Numbered from the stretch's first letter, positions 1 to 7,953 are shown. The stretch: 18,547 bases of DNA from Bacillota bacterium (GCA_023443315.1 JAEZVA010000079.1:1-18547), one strand, 5' to 3'. Program-made: numbers and translations. The notes: generated by a model from the letters alone, not told the origin.

Positions 1-47
1 GCCGCATCCTTTAATATATATTTGAGTACGGCTTATTTTATAATCGA

Positions 48-71
48 ACACGCCATATATATAAAGCGTGT
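48..71. repeat. Short inverted repeat upstream of ylbJ
   Basis: ACACGC (48-53) and GCGTGT (66-71) form a perfect 6-bp inverted repeat around an AT-rich 12-base loop, about 40 bases before the ylbJ start. It could be a leader hairpin or an operator. No U-run follows, so it is not a convincing terminator. I found no well-spaced sigma-A promoter here: TTGAGT (22-27) and TATAAT (39-44) are only 11 bases apart. Confidence 0.3.
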
Positions 72-108
72 ATATTGTAACCCTGAACATAAAACGGCGA
101 GGTGACAC

Positions 109-1227
109 ATGGACAGACTGTCTGCGCGCACTAAAATTCGATGGGGTGAATGGGGTCTGGTATTACTTGTAGGGGGTCTTATCGCTTTATACTTTGTTAA
201 CGCACAGGCTGTAAGCGAGGGGGTTCGCAGCGGTCTTGCAGTCTGCGCGGTCACCCTCATTCCATCGCTGTTTCCTTTTATGATTTTATGCTCGTTTCTT
301 GTAACCAGTCGGCTGGGCGACCGGCTCTCAGCCGCGTTTTCGCCAGTAACGGAGCGTGTTTTTCGGCTGCCCTCCTATATGGGATCGGTTTTTATCCTGA
401 GCTTAATTGGAGGATTTCCGGCAGGGGCAAAGATGATATCGGAGATGTATCGCGCGGGACGCATCACTTCAAACATCGCTTCGCGCATGCTGTGCTTTTG
501 CGTAAATGCGGGACCCGCCTTCTTGATTACGGCGGTTGGTAGCAGGATGTTTGGCAATGCGGCGGCGGGTGTTTTACTATTTTGCTCCCAGACCGCCGCA
601 AGCATTATTCTCGCGCTTCTTTCTCGGTTTTGGGCAGACAAGCAAACAGAGGTTTGCCCAGTGCAAGCGAAAATAAAACCCCTTATGCCATCGTTTGTTT
701 CGTCTGTTAAAACCGCAGCCGATGCAATGTTTTCGGTTTGCGCCTTTGTTACTGCCTTTTCCGCGGTGATTAGCTTTATTGACTCGCTCAATATTGCGGA
801 GGTTTTGGAAGGACTTTTTGAATTTGCTCCAAAGGGGTTTGCCGATGCGATCCTAAACGGTTTGTTTGAGGTCACACTCGGTTGCGCAAAAAGCCCTTCC
901 ATCGGCGGAACACTCTCGCTATATTTTGCATGCGCAATCTGTTCATTCGGCGGGCTTTCGGTTATGGGGCAGGCATTGTCTTTTTTCTCTGGTATGCCGG
1001 TTAAAGCACTGCCTTACCTTTTATCCCGCCCCATCCACATGGCGCTCTCCTGCGGAATACTATTGGGACTGATGAAACTGTTTCCACGTACGGTGGTCAC
1101 CTTTTCACCAGCAAATTCATCGGTTACTGCATCTGCTTTTTCCGCTACCCCTACTGTGTCATTTGCGCTTATGGTATTGTGCGCCGCGCTAATTTTAAGT
1201 AATAAGGAACCATCCGCTGCATCTTAG
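109..1227 (+). CDS. ylbJ: YlbJ-like sporulation integral membrane protein
   Basis: This 372-residue polytopic membrane protein resembles the YlbJ/nucleoside-recognition (Gate domain) family. In Bacillus subtilis, ylbJ is made in the mother cell and is needed for a heat-resistant spore. The molecular function is not settled. Hydrophobic segments lie near residues 15-33, 42-66, 92-107 and 128-148, with more in the second half. The stretch GGFPAGAKMISEMYRAGRIT (101-120) and the following CFCVNAGPAFLITAVGS (129-145) look like the conserved core of the family. Length is slightly short of the usual ~400 residues. The ATG at 109 is preceded by GAGGTG four bases upstream. It is followed by the small cysteine protein gene, which has a possible promoter of its own. 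The gene supports a spore-forming host. The family call is from motif recognition, not a search. Confidence 0.75.
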   Translation: MDRLSARTKIRWGEWGLVLLVGGLIALYFVNAQAVSEGVRSGLAVCAVTLIPSLFPFMILCSFLVTSRLGDRLSAAFSPVTERVFRLPSYMGSVFILSLIGGFPAGAKMISEMYRAGRITSNIASRMLCFCVNAGPAFLITAVGSRMFGNAAAGVLLFCSQTAASIILALLSRFWADKQTEVCPVQAKIKPLMPSFVSSVKTAADAMFSVCAFVTAFSAVISFIDSLNIAEVLEGLFEFAPKGFADAILNGLFEVTLGCAKSPSIGGTLSLYFACAICSFGGLSVMGQALSFFSGMPVKALPYLLSRPIHMALSCGILLGLMKLFPRTVVTFSPANSSVTASAFSATPTVSFALMVLCAALILSNKEPSAAS

Positions 1228-1301
1228 CCCATGATACTAGCTATTGACGCCCATATTTGGTACAATGAAAAAAACGTTCCAAAGTAAGGCGGTGTGTGAA
1301 C

Positions 1302-1520
1302 ATGAAGTCGAAGCTTCGATTCTTTGGCAAAGAGATTGCGCCATCCTGCAACTATTGCGAGAACGCGATAACAGATGCGATAACCGAGCCGCGATGCATC
1401 AAAAACAAACACATTACTGAGCAAGGCAAATGCAGTCGTTTCGTGTACGCCCCCCAGAAGCGTGAGCCAAAAAGCCCCTTGTTTCTGCCAAAATTTACTG
1501 CAGATGACTTTAAGCTGTAG
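1302..1520 (+). CDS. Small four-cysteine protein of unknown function
   Basis: This predicted 72-residue protein has four cysteines at C16, C19, C32 and C44 (CxxC followed by two single cysteines), a pattern compatible with one structural zinc or iron site. The C-terminal half is rich in K, P and F and ends in LPKFTADDFKL. I recall similar short proteins with a closing 'FSxDDFKL'-like tail in Clostridia, but none with an assigned role. An in-frame GTG lies at 1296. I prefer the ATG at 1302 because AAGGCGG (1286-1292) sits nine bases before it and only three before the GTG. A TACAAT with an extended TG element (1258-1266) upstream could be a -10. No function is proposed. Confidence 0.65.
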   Translation: MKSKLRFFGKEIAPSCNYCENAITDAITEPRCIKNKHITEQGKCSRFVYAPQKREPKSPLFLPKFTADDFKL

Positions 1521-1578
1521 CTCACAGAACTAACGTGAATTTTACATAGATTTTTCAACCATATCTCCATCCATTTTG

Positions 1579-1607
1579 TTGATTGTGTGTCTTTTGTATG
1601 ATACACT
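1579..1607 (+). promoter_or_regulatory. Putative sigma-A promoter for the MFS transporter
   Basis: TTGATT (1579-1584) and TACACT (1602-1607) are separated by 17 bases, 43 bases before the proposed TTG start. GCGACA-CTT-TGTCGC (1619-1633) then forms a perfect 6-bp hairpin just before the ribosome binding site. Confidence 0.5.
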
Positions 1608-1649
1608 GGGCTAAGTATGCGACACTTTGTCGCTGTAGGAGGGGTATAT

Positions 1650-2894
1650 TTGAAACTGACTAAAGTCGAAAAAAGCTGGATTTTGTACGATGTGGCTAAC
1701 TCTGCATTTGTTTTGCTGATTGCAACGACAATTCCCATCTATTTTCGTTCACTCGCAGAGCAATCGGGCACCGACCCTGCCGTCGCAACCAGCCTGTGGG
1801 GAATCGCGACCTCAATATCCATTGCTATCCTTGCACTACTTGCCCCGATACTCGGTGCAATAGCCGATTACAACGGAATGAAAAAGAGGATGTTTATTAT
1901 CTCGCTCGCACTTGGCGCAGTGGGTGCGTTGTCGCTTGGTGTTATTAACGATTGGTTTGCATACCTGCTGATTTTTATTATGGCACGCATTGGCTATTCC
2001 GCCTGCAATATCTTCTACGATTCCATGCTTACAGACGTCACAACTGACGACCGAATGGATTATATCTCGTCCTCAGGTTATGCGTGGGGCTATATTGGAA
2101 GCTGCATCCCATTTATTCTTGGTATCGTACTTATTTTTACAAAGCCGTTTGGTATGAGTACGACTACCGCCACTCAGATTTCGTTTATTATTACTGCGCT
2201 ATGGTGGGTTGGCATGAGCATTCCACTTTTAAAGAACGTGAAACAGAACTATTACCTTGAAAACAGATCGGATAAGATTTCCCATTCATTTAAGCGCATC
2301 GGTATTACGCTTAAAAAAATAACCAAGGACAAAAAACTGCTCTATTTCATCATCGCATATTTCTTTTACATAGACGGCGTATACACCATTATCAGCATGG
2401 CAACTGCATACGGCGGCGAGGTAGGCATCGACAGCAACAGTATGATCTTAGCGCTTCTACTCACACAGTTTGTTGCGTTCCCCTTTGCCATACTTGCGGG
2501 CAAATTGGCCGGTCGTTTTGGTGCTTTAAACCTAGTTCGCGTATTTGTGCTATTTTACATCGCCATCTGCATCTTCGGCTTTCAACTTGATAAACAATGG
2601 GAATTTTGGGTTCTTGCGGTGGCGGTCGGTCTTGCGCAGGGTGGTGTACAGTCGTTGTCACGTTCCTATTTTGGTAAGCTGATTCCCAAAGAGGAGTCGA
2701 ACGAGTACTTCGGTTTCTTTGACATATTCGGTAAATTCGCTGATTTTCTCGGTCCGTTGTTGCTGGCGGCTTCTGGTCTTATCTTTGGGGCATCCAAATA
2801 CGGCGTGCTTGCTTTAATCATCCTATTTGTAATCGGGTTCATCCTGTTGATGCGGATTCCCAATCAACTGGATTCCGCCGTCAGCGGTGAGTGA
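1650..2894 (+). CDS. MFS transporter, Atg22/UMF1-like
   Basis: This 414-residue, 11-12-segment membrane protein belongs to the major facilitator superfamily and most resembles the UMF1/Atg22-like group. In fungi the vacuolar Atg22 exports amino acids; bacterial substrates are generally unknown. The N-terminus (KSWILYDVANSAFVLLIATT) and the loop GAIADYNGMKKR (a motif-A-like G-x-x-x-D-x-x-G-x-K/R-R) are typical. SLSRSYFGKLIPKEE (about 335-349) and the FFDIFGKFADFLGPLL region after it are strong family matches. An ATG at 1617 is in frame, but it lies about ten bases after the likely -10. The TTG at 1650 has AGGAGGGG (1637-1644) at ideal spacing, so I choose TTG. The gene is a single unit with its own promoter and terminator. 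The substrate cannot be inferred from context. Confidence 0.82.
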   Translation: MKLTKVEKSWILYDVANSAFVLLIATTIPIYFRSLAEQSGTDPAVATSLWGIATSISIAILALLAPILGAIADYNGMKKRMFIISLALGAVGALSLGVINDWFAYLLIFIMARIGYSACNIFYDSMLTDVTTDDRMDYISSSGYAWGYIGSCIPFILGIVLIFTKPFGMSTTTATQISFIITALWWVGMSIPLLKNVKQNYYLENRSDKISHSFKRIGITLKKITKDKKLLYFIIAYFFYIDGVYTIISMATAYGGEVGIDSNSMILALLLTQFVAFPFAILAGKLAGRFGALNLVRVFVLFYIAICIFGFQLDKQWEFWVLAVAVGLAQGGVQSLSRSYFGKLIPKEESNEYFGFFDIFGKFADFLGPLLLAASGLIFGASKYGVLALIILFVIGFILLMRIPNQLDSAVSGE

Positions 2895-2938
2895 TATTCG
2901 TTTAATCCGTATGAAGTAAATAAACTGCAAAATACGCA

Positions 2939-2978
2939 GATGAGCTTTCGCATATACCCGCGAAAGCTCATCTTTTTT
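2939..2978 (+). terminator. Intrinsic terminator after the MFS gene
   Basis: A perfect 13-bp stem (GATGAGCTTTCGC, 2939-2951, with its complement at 2960-2972) encloses an 8-base loop and runs straight into TTTTTT (2973-2978). It lies about 45 bases past the MFS stop codon. Confidence 0.9.
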
Positions 2979-3000
2979 AGAAAAATATCAAAATAACAGA

Positions 3001-3029
3001 TTGACAACCCCCTTGTTATTAGATATAAT
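3001..3029 (+). promoter_or_regulatory. Consensus sigma-A promoter for tRNA-Ser
   Basis: TTGACA (3001-3006) and TATAAT (3024-3029) both match the consensus exactly with a 17-base spacer, 42 bases before the mature tRNA 5' end. This is the strength expected for a stable RNA gene. Confidence 0.88.
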
Positions 3030-3071
3030 AATTAAGCGTTGTCAGTTAAGGGCAACCAAAGTTAATAATAC

Positions 3072-3164
3072 GGAGAAGTCGCCTAGCTTGGTCGAGGGCG
3101 CACGACTGGAAATCGTGTAGGCCCCAAAAGGGTCTCGAGGGTTCGAATCCCTCCTTCTCCGCCA
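3072..3164 (+). tRNA. tRNA-Ser (anticodon GGA)
   Basis: This is a complete class II tRNA of 93 nt with an encoded 3' CCA. The acceptor arm GGAGAAG pairs perfectly with CTTCTCC, followed by discriminator G and CCA (3162-3164). The anticodon arm CACGA-CTGGAAA-TCGTG gives anticodon GGA, which reads serine UCC/UCU. The long variable arm (GGCCC, loop CAAAA, GGGTC) is characteristic of tRNA-Ser. The T arm is GAGGG-TTCGAAT-CCCTC. The gene is monocistronic, with a consensus promoter before it and a terminator after it. I saw no second copy of its 3' end in the window, so there is no sign that an element has integrated here. Confidence 0.97.
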
Positions 3165-3176
3165 ATTTTTTAGTCG

Positions 3177-3212
3177 AAAGACGCCGATTGTAGAAACAAT
3201 CGGCGTCTTTTT
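3177..3212 (+). terminator. Intrinsic terminator after tRNA-Ser
   Basis: A perfect 15-bp stem (3177-3191 with 3196-3210, core GACGCCGATTGT) closes on an AGAA loop and ends in a T-run reaching 3212. It lies 13 bases past the tRNA CCA end. Confidence 0.9.
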
Positions 3213-3290
3213 ATGTAATTCATATGCAAAGCACGGTAGTCTGTTTAAAAAAACGTACCATGGTGATGCTATTATTAGTTACAATATCAA

Positions 3291-3308
3291 TTGTTTATCA
3301 AAACACAA
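3291..3308. promoter_or_regulatory. Possible Rex-like operator upstream of pflB
   Basis: The 18-base stretch at 3291-3308 begins TTGTTTA and ends ACACAA. It shares the TTGT...ACAA outer arms and the overall length of Rex (NADH-sensing repressor) sites, but the inner positions are a poor match. It lies just upstream of the putative pflB -35. Rex often controls fermentative genes in Clostridia, which makes the idea reasonable but unproven. Confidence 0.22.
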
Positions 3309-3315
3309 AATATAG

Positions 3316-3344
3316 TTGATTTCGGTGCAAAAATGGAGTATGCT
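3316..3344 (+). promoter_or_regulatory. Putative sigma-A promoter of pflBA
   Basis: TTGATT (3316-3321) and TATGCT (3339-3344) are 17 bases apart and lie 53 bases before the pflB ATG. Both hexamers have two mismatches to consensus, consistent with a regulated promoter. Confidence 0.42.
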
Positions 3345-3397
3345 TATACCATAAACCATACTAAATTGATATACATTAACGAAGGGTAGGATGCATC

Positions 3398-5617
3398 ATG
3401 GCAGAGTTTAATAAAGGTAAATGGCAGGAGCACATCGATGTAAGAGATTTTATTGTAAGAAACTACACGCCATACGACGGCGACGATAGTTTTCTTGCCG
3501 CTCCTACCGCAAAGACCATTGCGCTTTGGGATAAGGTTAAGGCGATTATGGAGAAGGAGCGCAAGGCGGGCGGCGTGCTTGACATCGACGAGCACAATAT
3601 CTCTACCATCACATCCCATCAGGCCGGGTATATTGACTCGGAGCTTGAGCAGGTGGTGGGTCTGCAGACCGATGAGCCGCTTAAGCGCGCGATTATGCCG
3701 TTTGGCGGTATTCGTATGGTACACACCTCACTTGAAGCGTACGGTCGCGAAATGCCCCCTGAGGTTGACCATGTATTTAAGTACCGAAAAACGCATAACG
3801 ACGGTGTGTTTGACGCCTATACCGATAATATGAAGGCGGCGCGCCGCAGCGGAATTATAACAGGGCTACCCGATGCCTACGGCCGTGGACGCATTATTGG
3901 CGACTACCGCCGCGTTTCGCTGTATGGTGTTGATGCCCTTATCGCGCAGAAAAAGCAAGCAAAGGCGGACTATGTGTTTGACATTATCAACGAAGATGTC
4001 ATTCGCCAACGCGAGGAGATATCCGAGCAGATTCGAGCTTTGGAAGAACTAAAGGAGATGGCGGCAAGCTACGGAATAGACATCTCCAATCCGGCTACCG
4101 ATACCAAAGAGGCGGTTCAGTGGCTTTATTTTGGCTATCTTGCCGCCATCAAGGAGCAAAATGGCGCGGCGATGTCGCTTGGTCGCGTGTCAACCTTCCT
4201 TGATATCTATGCAGAGCGTGATCTTGCCGAAGGCAGGTATACCGAGCAGGAGATTCAGGAGTTTATCGACCATTTTGTTATGAAGCTGCGCATGGTACGT
4301 TTCTTGCGTACCCCTTCATACGATGAGCTGTTTTCGGGCGATCCCACATGGGTAACCGAGGCGATTGGCGGCATGTGCGCGGACGGCAGACATATGGTCA
4401 CAAAAACGAGCTATCGTTTCCTTCACACCCTTGTGAATCTCGGCGCGGCGCCTGAGCCGAACATGACGGTGTTGTGGAGCGTTCGTCTGCCTGAGCACTT
4501 TAAAAAGTACTGTGCACGCATTTCTATGGAAACCTCATCCATACAGTACGAAAACGATGATATCATGCGCCCGGAATTCGGTGATGATTACGGCATTGCG
4601 TGCTGCGTTTCTGCTATGAAGATCGGCAAGATGATGCAGTTCTTCGGTGCGCGCGCTAACCTTGCCAAGGCGTTGCTGTATGCCTTAAATGGCGGTCGCG
4701 ATGAAAAGAGTGGCGCACAGGTCGGTCCCGAGATGGCGCCGATTGTCTCGGATGAGACGCTCGATTTTGACGAGGTGTGGCGCAAGTACGACGCAGTCTG
4801 CCGCTGGCTGTCGCGTTTGTACATCAACACGCTCAATATTATCCATTACATGCACGACAAGTACTGTTACGAGCGCATTCAGATGGCGCTGCATGACGAG
4901 GAGATTATCCGCACCTCCGCCTGCGGGCTTGCGGGATTGTCGGTTGTAGTTGATTCGCTGAGCGCGATAAAATACGCAAAGGTGCACCCCATTCGCAACG
5001 AACAGGGTCTGACGGTGGATTTTGAGATTGAAGGCGATTTCCCCACGTTTGGTAACAACGATCCCCGTGCCAACGAGCTTGCCCGTCAAGTTACGGAGCA
5101 TTTTATGAGTAAGCTTGCCAAACACCGCACCTATCGTCATTCCATCCCCACGATGAGCATACTCACCATTACCTCCAACGTGGTGTACGGTAAGAAGACG
5201 GGCGCAACTCCCGATGGGCGCAAGGCGGGCGAGCCGTTTGCTCCCGGCGCAAACCCCATGCACGGGCGTGACAAAAACGGTTGTGTCGCATCCATGATGT
5301 CGGTGGCATCATTGCCGTACAGCTATTCTAAGGACGGGATCTCTTATACGTTCTCGATAGTACCCGCGGCGCTGGGTAAGGATACGGATCAGGCCGCCAC
5401 AAACCTTGTGTCACTCATGGACGGCTATTTTGCCGAGGGCGGACATCATATTAACGTAAACATTATTAACCGCGAGATACTGCTAGATGCCATGGAGCAT
5501 CCAGAGCAGTACCCGCAGCTCACAATCCGTGTTTCCGGCTATGCCGTAAACTTTATTAAGCTCACCCGCGAGCAACAGCTCGATGTAATTAACCGCACAT
5601 TCCACACCCGTTTTTGA
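3398..5617 (+). CDS. pflB: Formate C-acetyltransferase (pyruvate formate-lyase)
   Basis: PFL converts pyruvate and CoA to acetyl-CoA and formate in the cytoplasm, using an oxygen-sensitive glycyl radical. The 739-residue length is full for the family (about 740-760). The catalytic cysteine pair is at C402-C403 in GIACCVSAMKIG, matching C418-C419 of the E. coli enzyme. The radical glycine is G714 in TIRVSGYAVNF near the C-terminus, the conserved RVSGYAV motif matching E. coli G734. The thiyl-domain stretch GAAPEPNMTVLWSVRLP is also present. These residues mark true PFL rather than a glycerol/diol dehydratase or choline lyase. The ATG at 3398 has GAAGGGTAGGA upstream. The activase gene pflA follows after 21 bases, forming a two-gene unit. 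PFL makes this a formate-producing fermenter. Confidence 0.97.
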   Translation: MAEFNKGKWQEHIDVRDFIVRNYTPYDGDDSFLAAPTAKTIALWDKVKAIMEKERKAGGVLDIDEHNISTITSHQAGYIDSELEQVVGLQTDEPLKRAIMPFGGIRMVHTSLEAYGREMPPEVDHVFKYRKTHNDGVFDAYTDNMKAARRSGIITGLPDAYGRGRIIGDYRRVSLYGVDALIAQKKQAKADYVFDIINEDVIRQREEISEQIRALEELKEMAASYGIDISNPATDTKEAVQWLYFGYLAAIKEQNGAAMSLGRVSTFLDIYAERDLAEGRYTEQEIQEFIDHFVMKLRMVRFLRTPSYDELFSGDPTWVTEAIGGMCADGRHMVTKTSYRFLHTLVNLGAAPEPNMTVLWSVRLPEHFKKYCARISMETSSIQYENDDIMRPEFGDDYGIACCVSAMKIGKMMQFFGARANLAKALLYALNGGRDEKSGAQVGPEMAPIVSDETLDFDEVWRKYDAVCRWLSRLYINTLNIIHYMHDKYCYERIQMALHDEEIIRTSACGLAGLSVVVDSLSAIKYAKVHPIRNEQGLTVDFEIEGDFPTFGNNDPRANELARQVTEHFMSKLAKHRTYRHSIPTMSILTITSNVVYGKKTGATPDGRKAGEPFAPGANPMHGRDKNGCVASMMSVASLPYSYSKDGISYTFSIVPAALGKDTDQAATNLVSLMDGYFAEGGHHINVNIINREILLDAMEHPEQYPQLTIRVSGYAVNFIKLTREQQLDVINRTFHTRF

Positions 5618-5638
5618 TGCATAAAGGAAGGGGATTTC

Positions 5639-6367
5639 ATGCAGTTAGAGTTAAAAGGACGCATCCATTCGGTTGAGACCTTTGGCGCGGTTGACGGTCC
5701 GGGTGTTCGGTTTGTCGTATTCCTTCAGGGCTGCCCGCTCCGCTGCCTGTATTGTCATAATCCCGATTCATGGAATGGTAACGGCGGCAGAGAGATAACC
5801 GTCGCAGAACTTCTTGCCGAGATTATCCGTTACAAGAGCTTTATCAAGGACGGCGGGGTCACACTCTCCGGAGGAGAACCGTTGTTGCAGCACGAGTTTG
5901 CCAAGGAGCTGCTTGTGGCTTGTCGTAAGGAAGGGCTTCATACCGCGATTGATACCTCAGGCTGTATTCCCGTTTCGGTATGCTCTGGGGCGATTGACGA
6001 AGCGGACTTAATTCTGCTCGATATCAAGGCGGTTGATACACTGCTTTCTAAAAAGATAAGCGGAATGGGTAACGAGAATGCCTTGGAGCTTTTACGTTAC
6101 TGCGAGCAAACAAACAAGCCCGTATGGATTCGCCATGTTTTGCTGCCGGATTGGACGCTGGACGCTGACCAGGCGCACCAGTTGGGGCGGTTACTTGCCC
6201 CGTTTCGTTGCGTGGAAAAGGTTGAGCTTTTACCGTTTCATAAGATGGGCGAGTTTAAGTGGGATGAGCTTAAGATTGAGTACGCCCTCACGGATACCTT
6301 GCCCCCAGAGCCAGAACGAGTAGAGGAGATAAAACGCATCTTAAGAGGCTACGGGCTTACCGTTTGA
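5639..6367 (+). CDS. pflA: Pyruvate formate-lyase activating enzyme
   Basis: This 242-residue radical SAM enzyme abstracts hydrogen from the PFL glycine (here G714 of the upstream gene product) to switch the lyase on. The [4Fe-4S] cluster motif CxxxCxxC is at C32, C36 and C39 (GCPLRCLYCHNP). The SAM-binding SGGEPL motif is at 78-83. The N-terminal segment HSVETFGAVDGPGVRFVVFLQG is diagnostic of PflA rather than anaerobic RNR activase. The length is typical (about 245), with no extra ferredoxin-like insert, unlike activases of other glycyl radical enzymes. The ATG at 5639 follows AAGGAAGGGG. It is co-transcribed with pflB and followed by a terminator ten bases past its stop. Confidence 0.96.
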   Translation: MQLELKGRIHSVETFGAVDGPGVRFVVFLQGCPLRCLYCHNPDSWNGNGGREITVAELLAEIIRYKSFIKDGGVTLSGGEPLLQHEFAKELLVACRKEGLHTAIDTSGCIPVSVCSGAIDEADLILLDIKAVDTLLSKKISGMGNENALELLRYCEQTNKPVWIRHVLLPDWTLDADQAHQLGRLLAPFRCVEKVELLPFHKMGEFKWDELKIEYALTDTLPPEPERVEEIKRILRGYGLTV

Positions 6368-6377
6368 TAGTAAGTAA

Positions 6378-6414
6378 AAACAAGCGCCATTGCTAAAAGC
6401 AGTGGCGCTTGTTT
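6378..6414 (+). terminator. Intrinsic terminator after pflA
   Basis: A 17-bp stem (6378-6394 with 6398-6414, one G-U pair, core AAGCGCCA) closes on AAA, with A-rich 5' and T-rich 3' flanks. The symmetry means it could act on both strands between the convergent pflA and GH16 genes. Confidence 0.85.
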
Positions 6415-6472
6415 AATTGTTGGTTCGCGCACAGTTATTGCATTGTTTTTTCACCATTTAGTGTATTAGCCT

Positions 6473-6531
6473 AAGGGTGATGTCCCACTATCCACACGAG
6501 ATTCTATGTTGGCATAAGGGAAGTCACCCTT
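6473..6531. repeat. Imperfect 14-bp inverted repeat between convergent genes
   Basis: AAGGGTGATGTCCC (6473-6486) can pair with GGGAAGTCACCCTT (6518-6531) with one mismatch and one G-U pair, around a 31-base loop. It lies just past the GH16 stop on the minus strand. No U-run follows on that strand, so it may protect the 3' end of the message rather than terminate it. Confidence 0.45.
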
Positions 6532-6546
6532 TTGCCCGATGCTCTG

Positions 6547-7953
6547 CTACTTAATTTCCTCGACTCGTACATTGGTTAAGTATACCGTAGCAGTCGAACC
6601 TCTGTTGCCAAGGTTAAACTCTAGCCTTCCGTTGGGGTCGTCTTTTCCGGTCATTTCAAACTCATAGGTATACGTTTTCATCTCTTTGGAAAGGGTGAGC
6701 GTCGTGTCCTTCAAATAACGCACCCAACCGTTCGTGGGCGCCGAAACGCATACGATGATGTCTCGCTCCTCGTCTGCATACGCATCAAAGCTCACCTTGT
6801 ATTTTTTTCCTTTAAGCATTGGCAGCTCGGGCTGAACCAATTGTACGGAGTAATCGACTGCACCTTGATTACTCGAAGAGATAATCATCATCGCGTCCTT
6901 AATCTCTGCTTTGCCCTCGCCGCCTTGGAATAATAGGAATTTCCAGTCGATATCATCAGTAAGATCCTCTGCCTCAGAGAAGTTTCCGTTGTTTATATAA
7001 TTGCCGTCTTCAAGCGGCTCTCTGAATACCTTTTCCGGCTTCTTCACGTTAAGGTCATAGCTGGGCTTCTGATATACCCTTACATAATCGATCTCAAACT
7101 CTGCTTTATCAAAGTTAGTCGTTTCATCAGGGTTTCCCGGCCAGGTACCGCCTACTGCAAGATTAAGCTGCACGAAAAATGGTTGATTAAAGGGCGCCGG
7201 ATACGGCTTTTCATCGTTGCCATCTACAGCGGTAAACCAATCGTTCACGGTATGATAATGATTTCCGTCAATATAAAACCGCATTTCGCCCGGCTCCCAT
7301 TCCACTGAAAACTCGTGGAAGTCGCTTGCAAATGTTCCGGTTTCCAGCTTGTAGGTTCCCTGCTGTTGGGCATGGGGCTCACCGTAATGGATTGTGCCAT
7401 GTGCGGTATCCGTCTGGTTCCCGAGTACCTCCATGATATCAATCTCGCCGCATTTGGGCCACTGTCCGTAAAAGCTCTCATCCTGAGGCATCATCCAAAT
7501 GGCAGGCCAAAGCCCTTGACCCTCAGGTACCTTTGCGCGAACAACGACCTTGCCGTATTGAAAATCTTTTTTGTTCTGCGAGTTTACTTTTCCGGATGTG
7601 AAGTAGTCCTTGCCGTTTGAATTGGTTGTTTTGATGGCCTTTAAAACGAGCCTTCCATCCTTTAAGAACACGTTTTCTCCTGTTAATGTATACTCCTGCA
7701 ATTCGCTGTTTGTCCATCCCGGCTCTCGGGCTTCCATACTCCAAATGGTAGCATCAAGAGTATCTCCGTCAAACTCATCATTCCACAGCAAGGAATACCC
7801 TTCATACTCCGGAATTTCCTGGGATTTTACCTGAGTCTCTTCCTGAGAGGGTTCTTCTTCTTTTTGGGGAACGGTGTTTTGGCTGCAGCCGGTCGTTGCT
7901 CCGAATAACAACAGTGCCGAAATTAACAAGCATACCTTCTTTGTCATACTCAT
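6547..7953 (-). CDS. GH16 beta-glucanase lipoprotein with C-terminal carbohydrate-binding-like domain
   Basis: This is a predicted surface-anchored endo-beta-1,3- or 1,3-1,4-glucanase (laminarinase/lichenase type) of 468 residues. The N-terminus is a lipoprotein signal peptide (KK, then a hydrophobic core, then a lipobox ending TTGC) with lipidated C23, followed by an E/Q-rich linker. The GH16 domain spans about 50-295 and carries the signature GEIDIMEVLG: nucleophile E170, D172 and acid/base E175. GLWPAIWMMP and QPFFVQLNLAVGGTWPG are other conserved strands of the fold. The EIDIMEVLG form, with M between the acidic residues, is usual in laminarinases. Residues about 317-468 resemble a CBM4/9-type beta-sandwich (NYINNGNFS... 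opening). The ATG at 7953 follows AAAGGGG. The gene starts 21 bases after the GH5 stop, so the two are probably co-transcribed. Polymer specificity cannot be told from the sequence alone. Confidence 0.9.
   Translation of the reverse strand: MSMTKKVCLLISALLLFGATTGCSQNTVPQKEEEPSQEETQVKSQEIPEYEGYSLLWNDEFDGDTLDATIWSMEAREPGWTNSELQEYTLTGENVFLKDGRLVLKAIKTTNSNGKDYFTSGKVNSQNKKDFQYGKVVVRAKVPEGQGLWPAIWMMPQDESFYGQWPKCGEIDIMEVLGNQTDTAHGTIHYGEPHAQQQGTYKLETGTFASDFHEFSVEWEPGEMRFYIDGNHYHTVNDWFTAVDGNDEKPYPAPFNQPFFVQLNLAVGGTWPGNPDETTNFDKAEFEIDYVRVYQKPSYDLNVKKPEKVFREPLEDGNYINNGNFSEAEDLTDDIDWKFLLFQGGEGKAEIKDAMMIISSSNQGAVDYSVQLVQPELPMLKGKKYKVSFDAYADEERDIIVCVSAPTNGWVRYLKDTTLTLSKEMKTYTYEFEMTGKDDPNGRLEFNLGNRGSTATVYLTNVRVEEIK

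Noticed and set aside
22..44. Promoter TTGAGT/TATAAT upstream of ylbJ
   Set aside because: The spacer is only 11 bases. A sporulation-sigma promoter is possible, but I could not identify one with confidence.
1244..1266. TTGACG/TACAAT as a sigma-A promoter for the four-cysteine gene
   Set aside because: The spacing is only 11 bases. The TACAAT may still work as an extended -10, so it is mentioned only in the gene entry.
1617..1649. ATG at 1617 as the MFS transporter start
   Set aside because: It sits about ten bases after the probable -10 and inside a hairpin, with no ribosome binding site. The TTG at 1650 has an excellent one.
3072..3164. tRNA-Ser as an integration site for a mobile element
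   Set aside because: I saw no second copy of the tRNA 3' end, no integrase and no phage genes. The flanks are a tRNA terminator and the pfl operon.
4685..5263. 192-codon open frame antisense to pflB
   Set aside because: It lies wholly inside pflB, whose reading frame has intact catalytic motifs. The antisense translation resembles no family and has no ribosome binding site I would trust.
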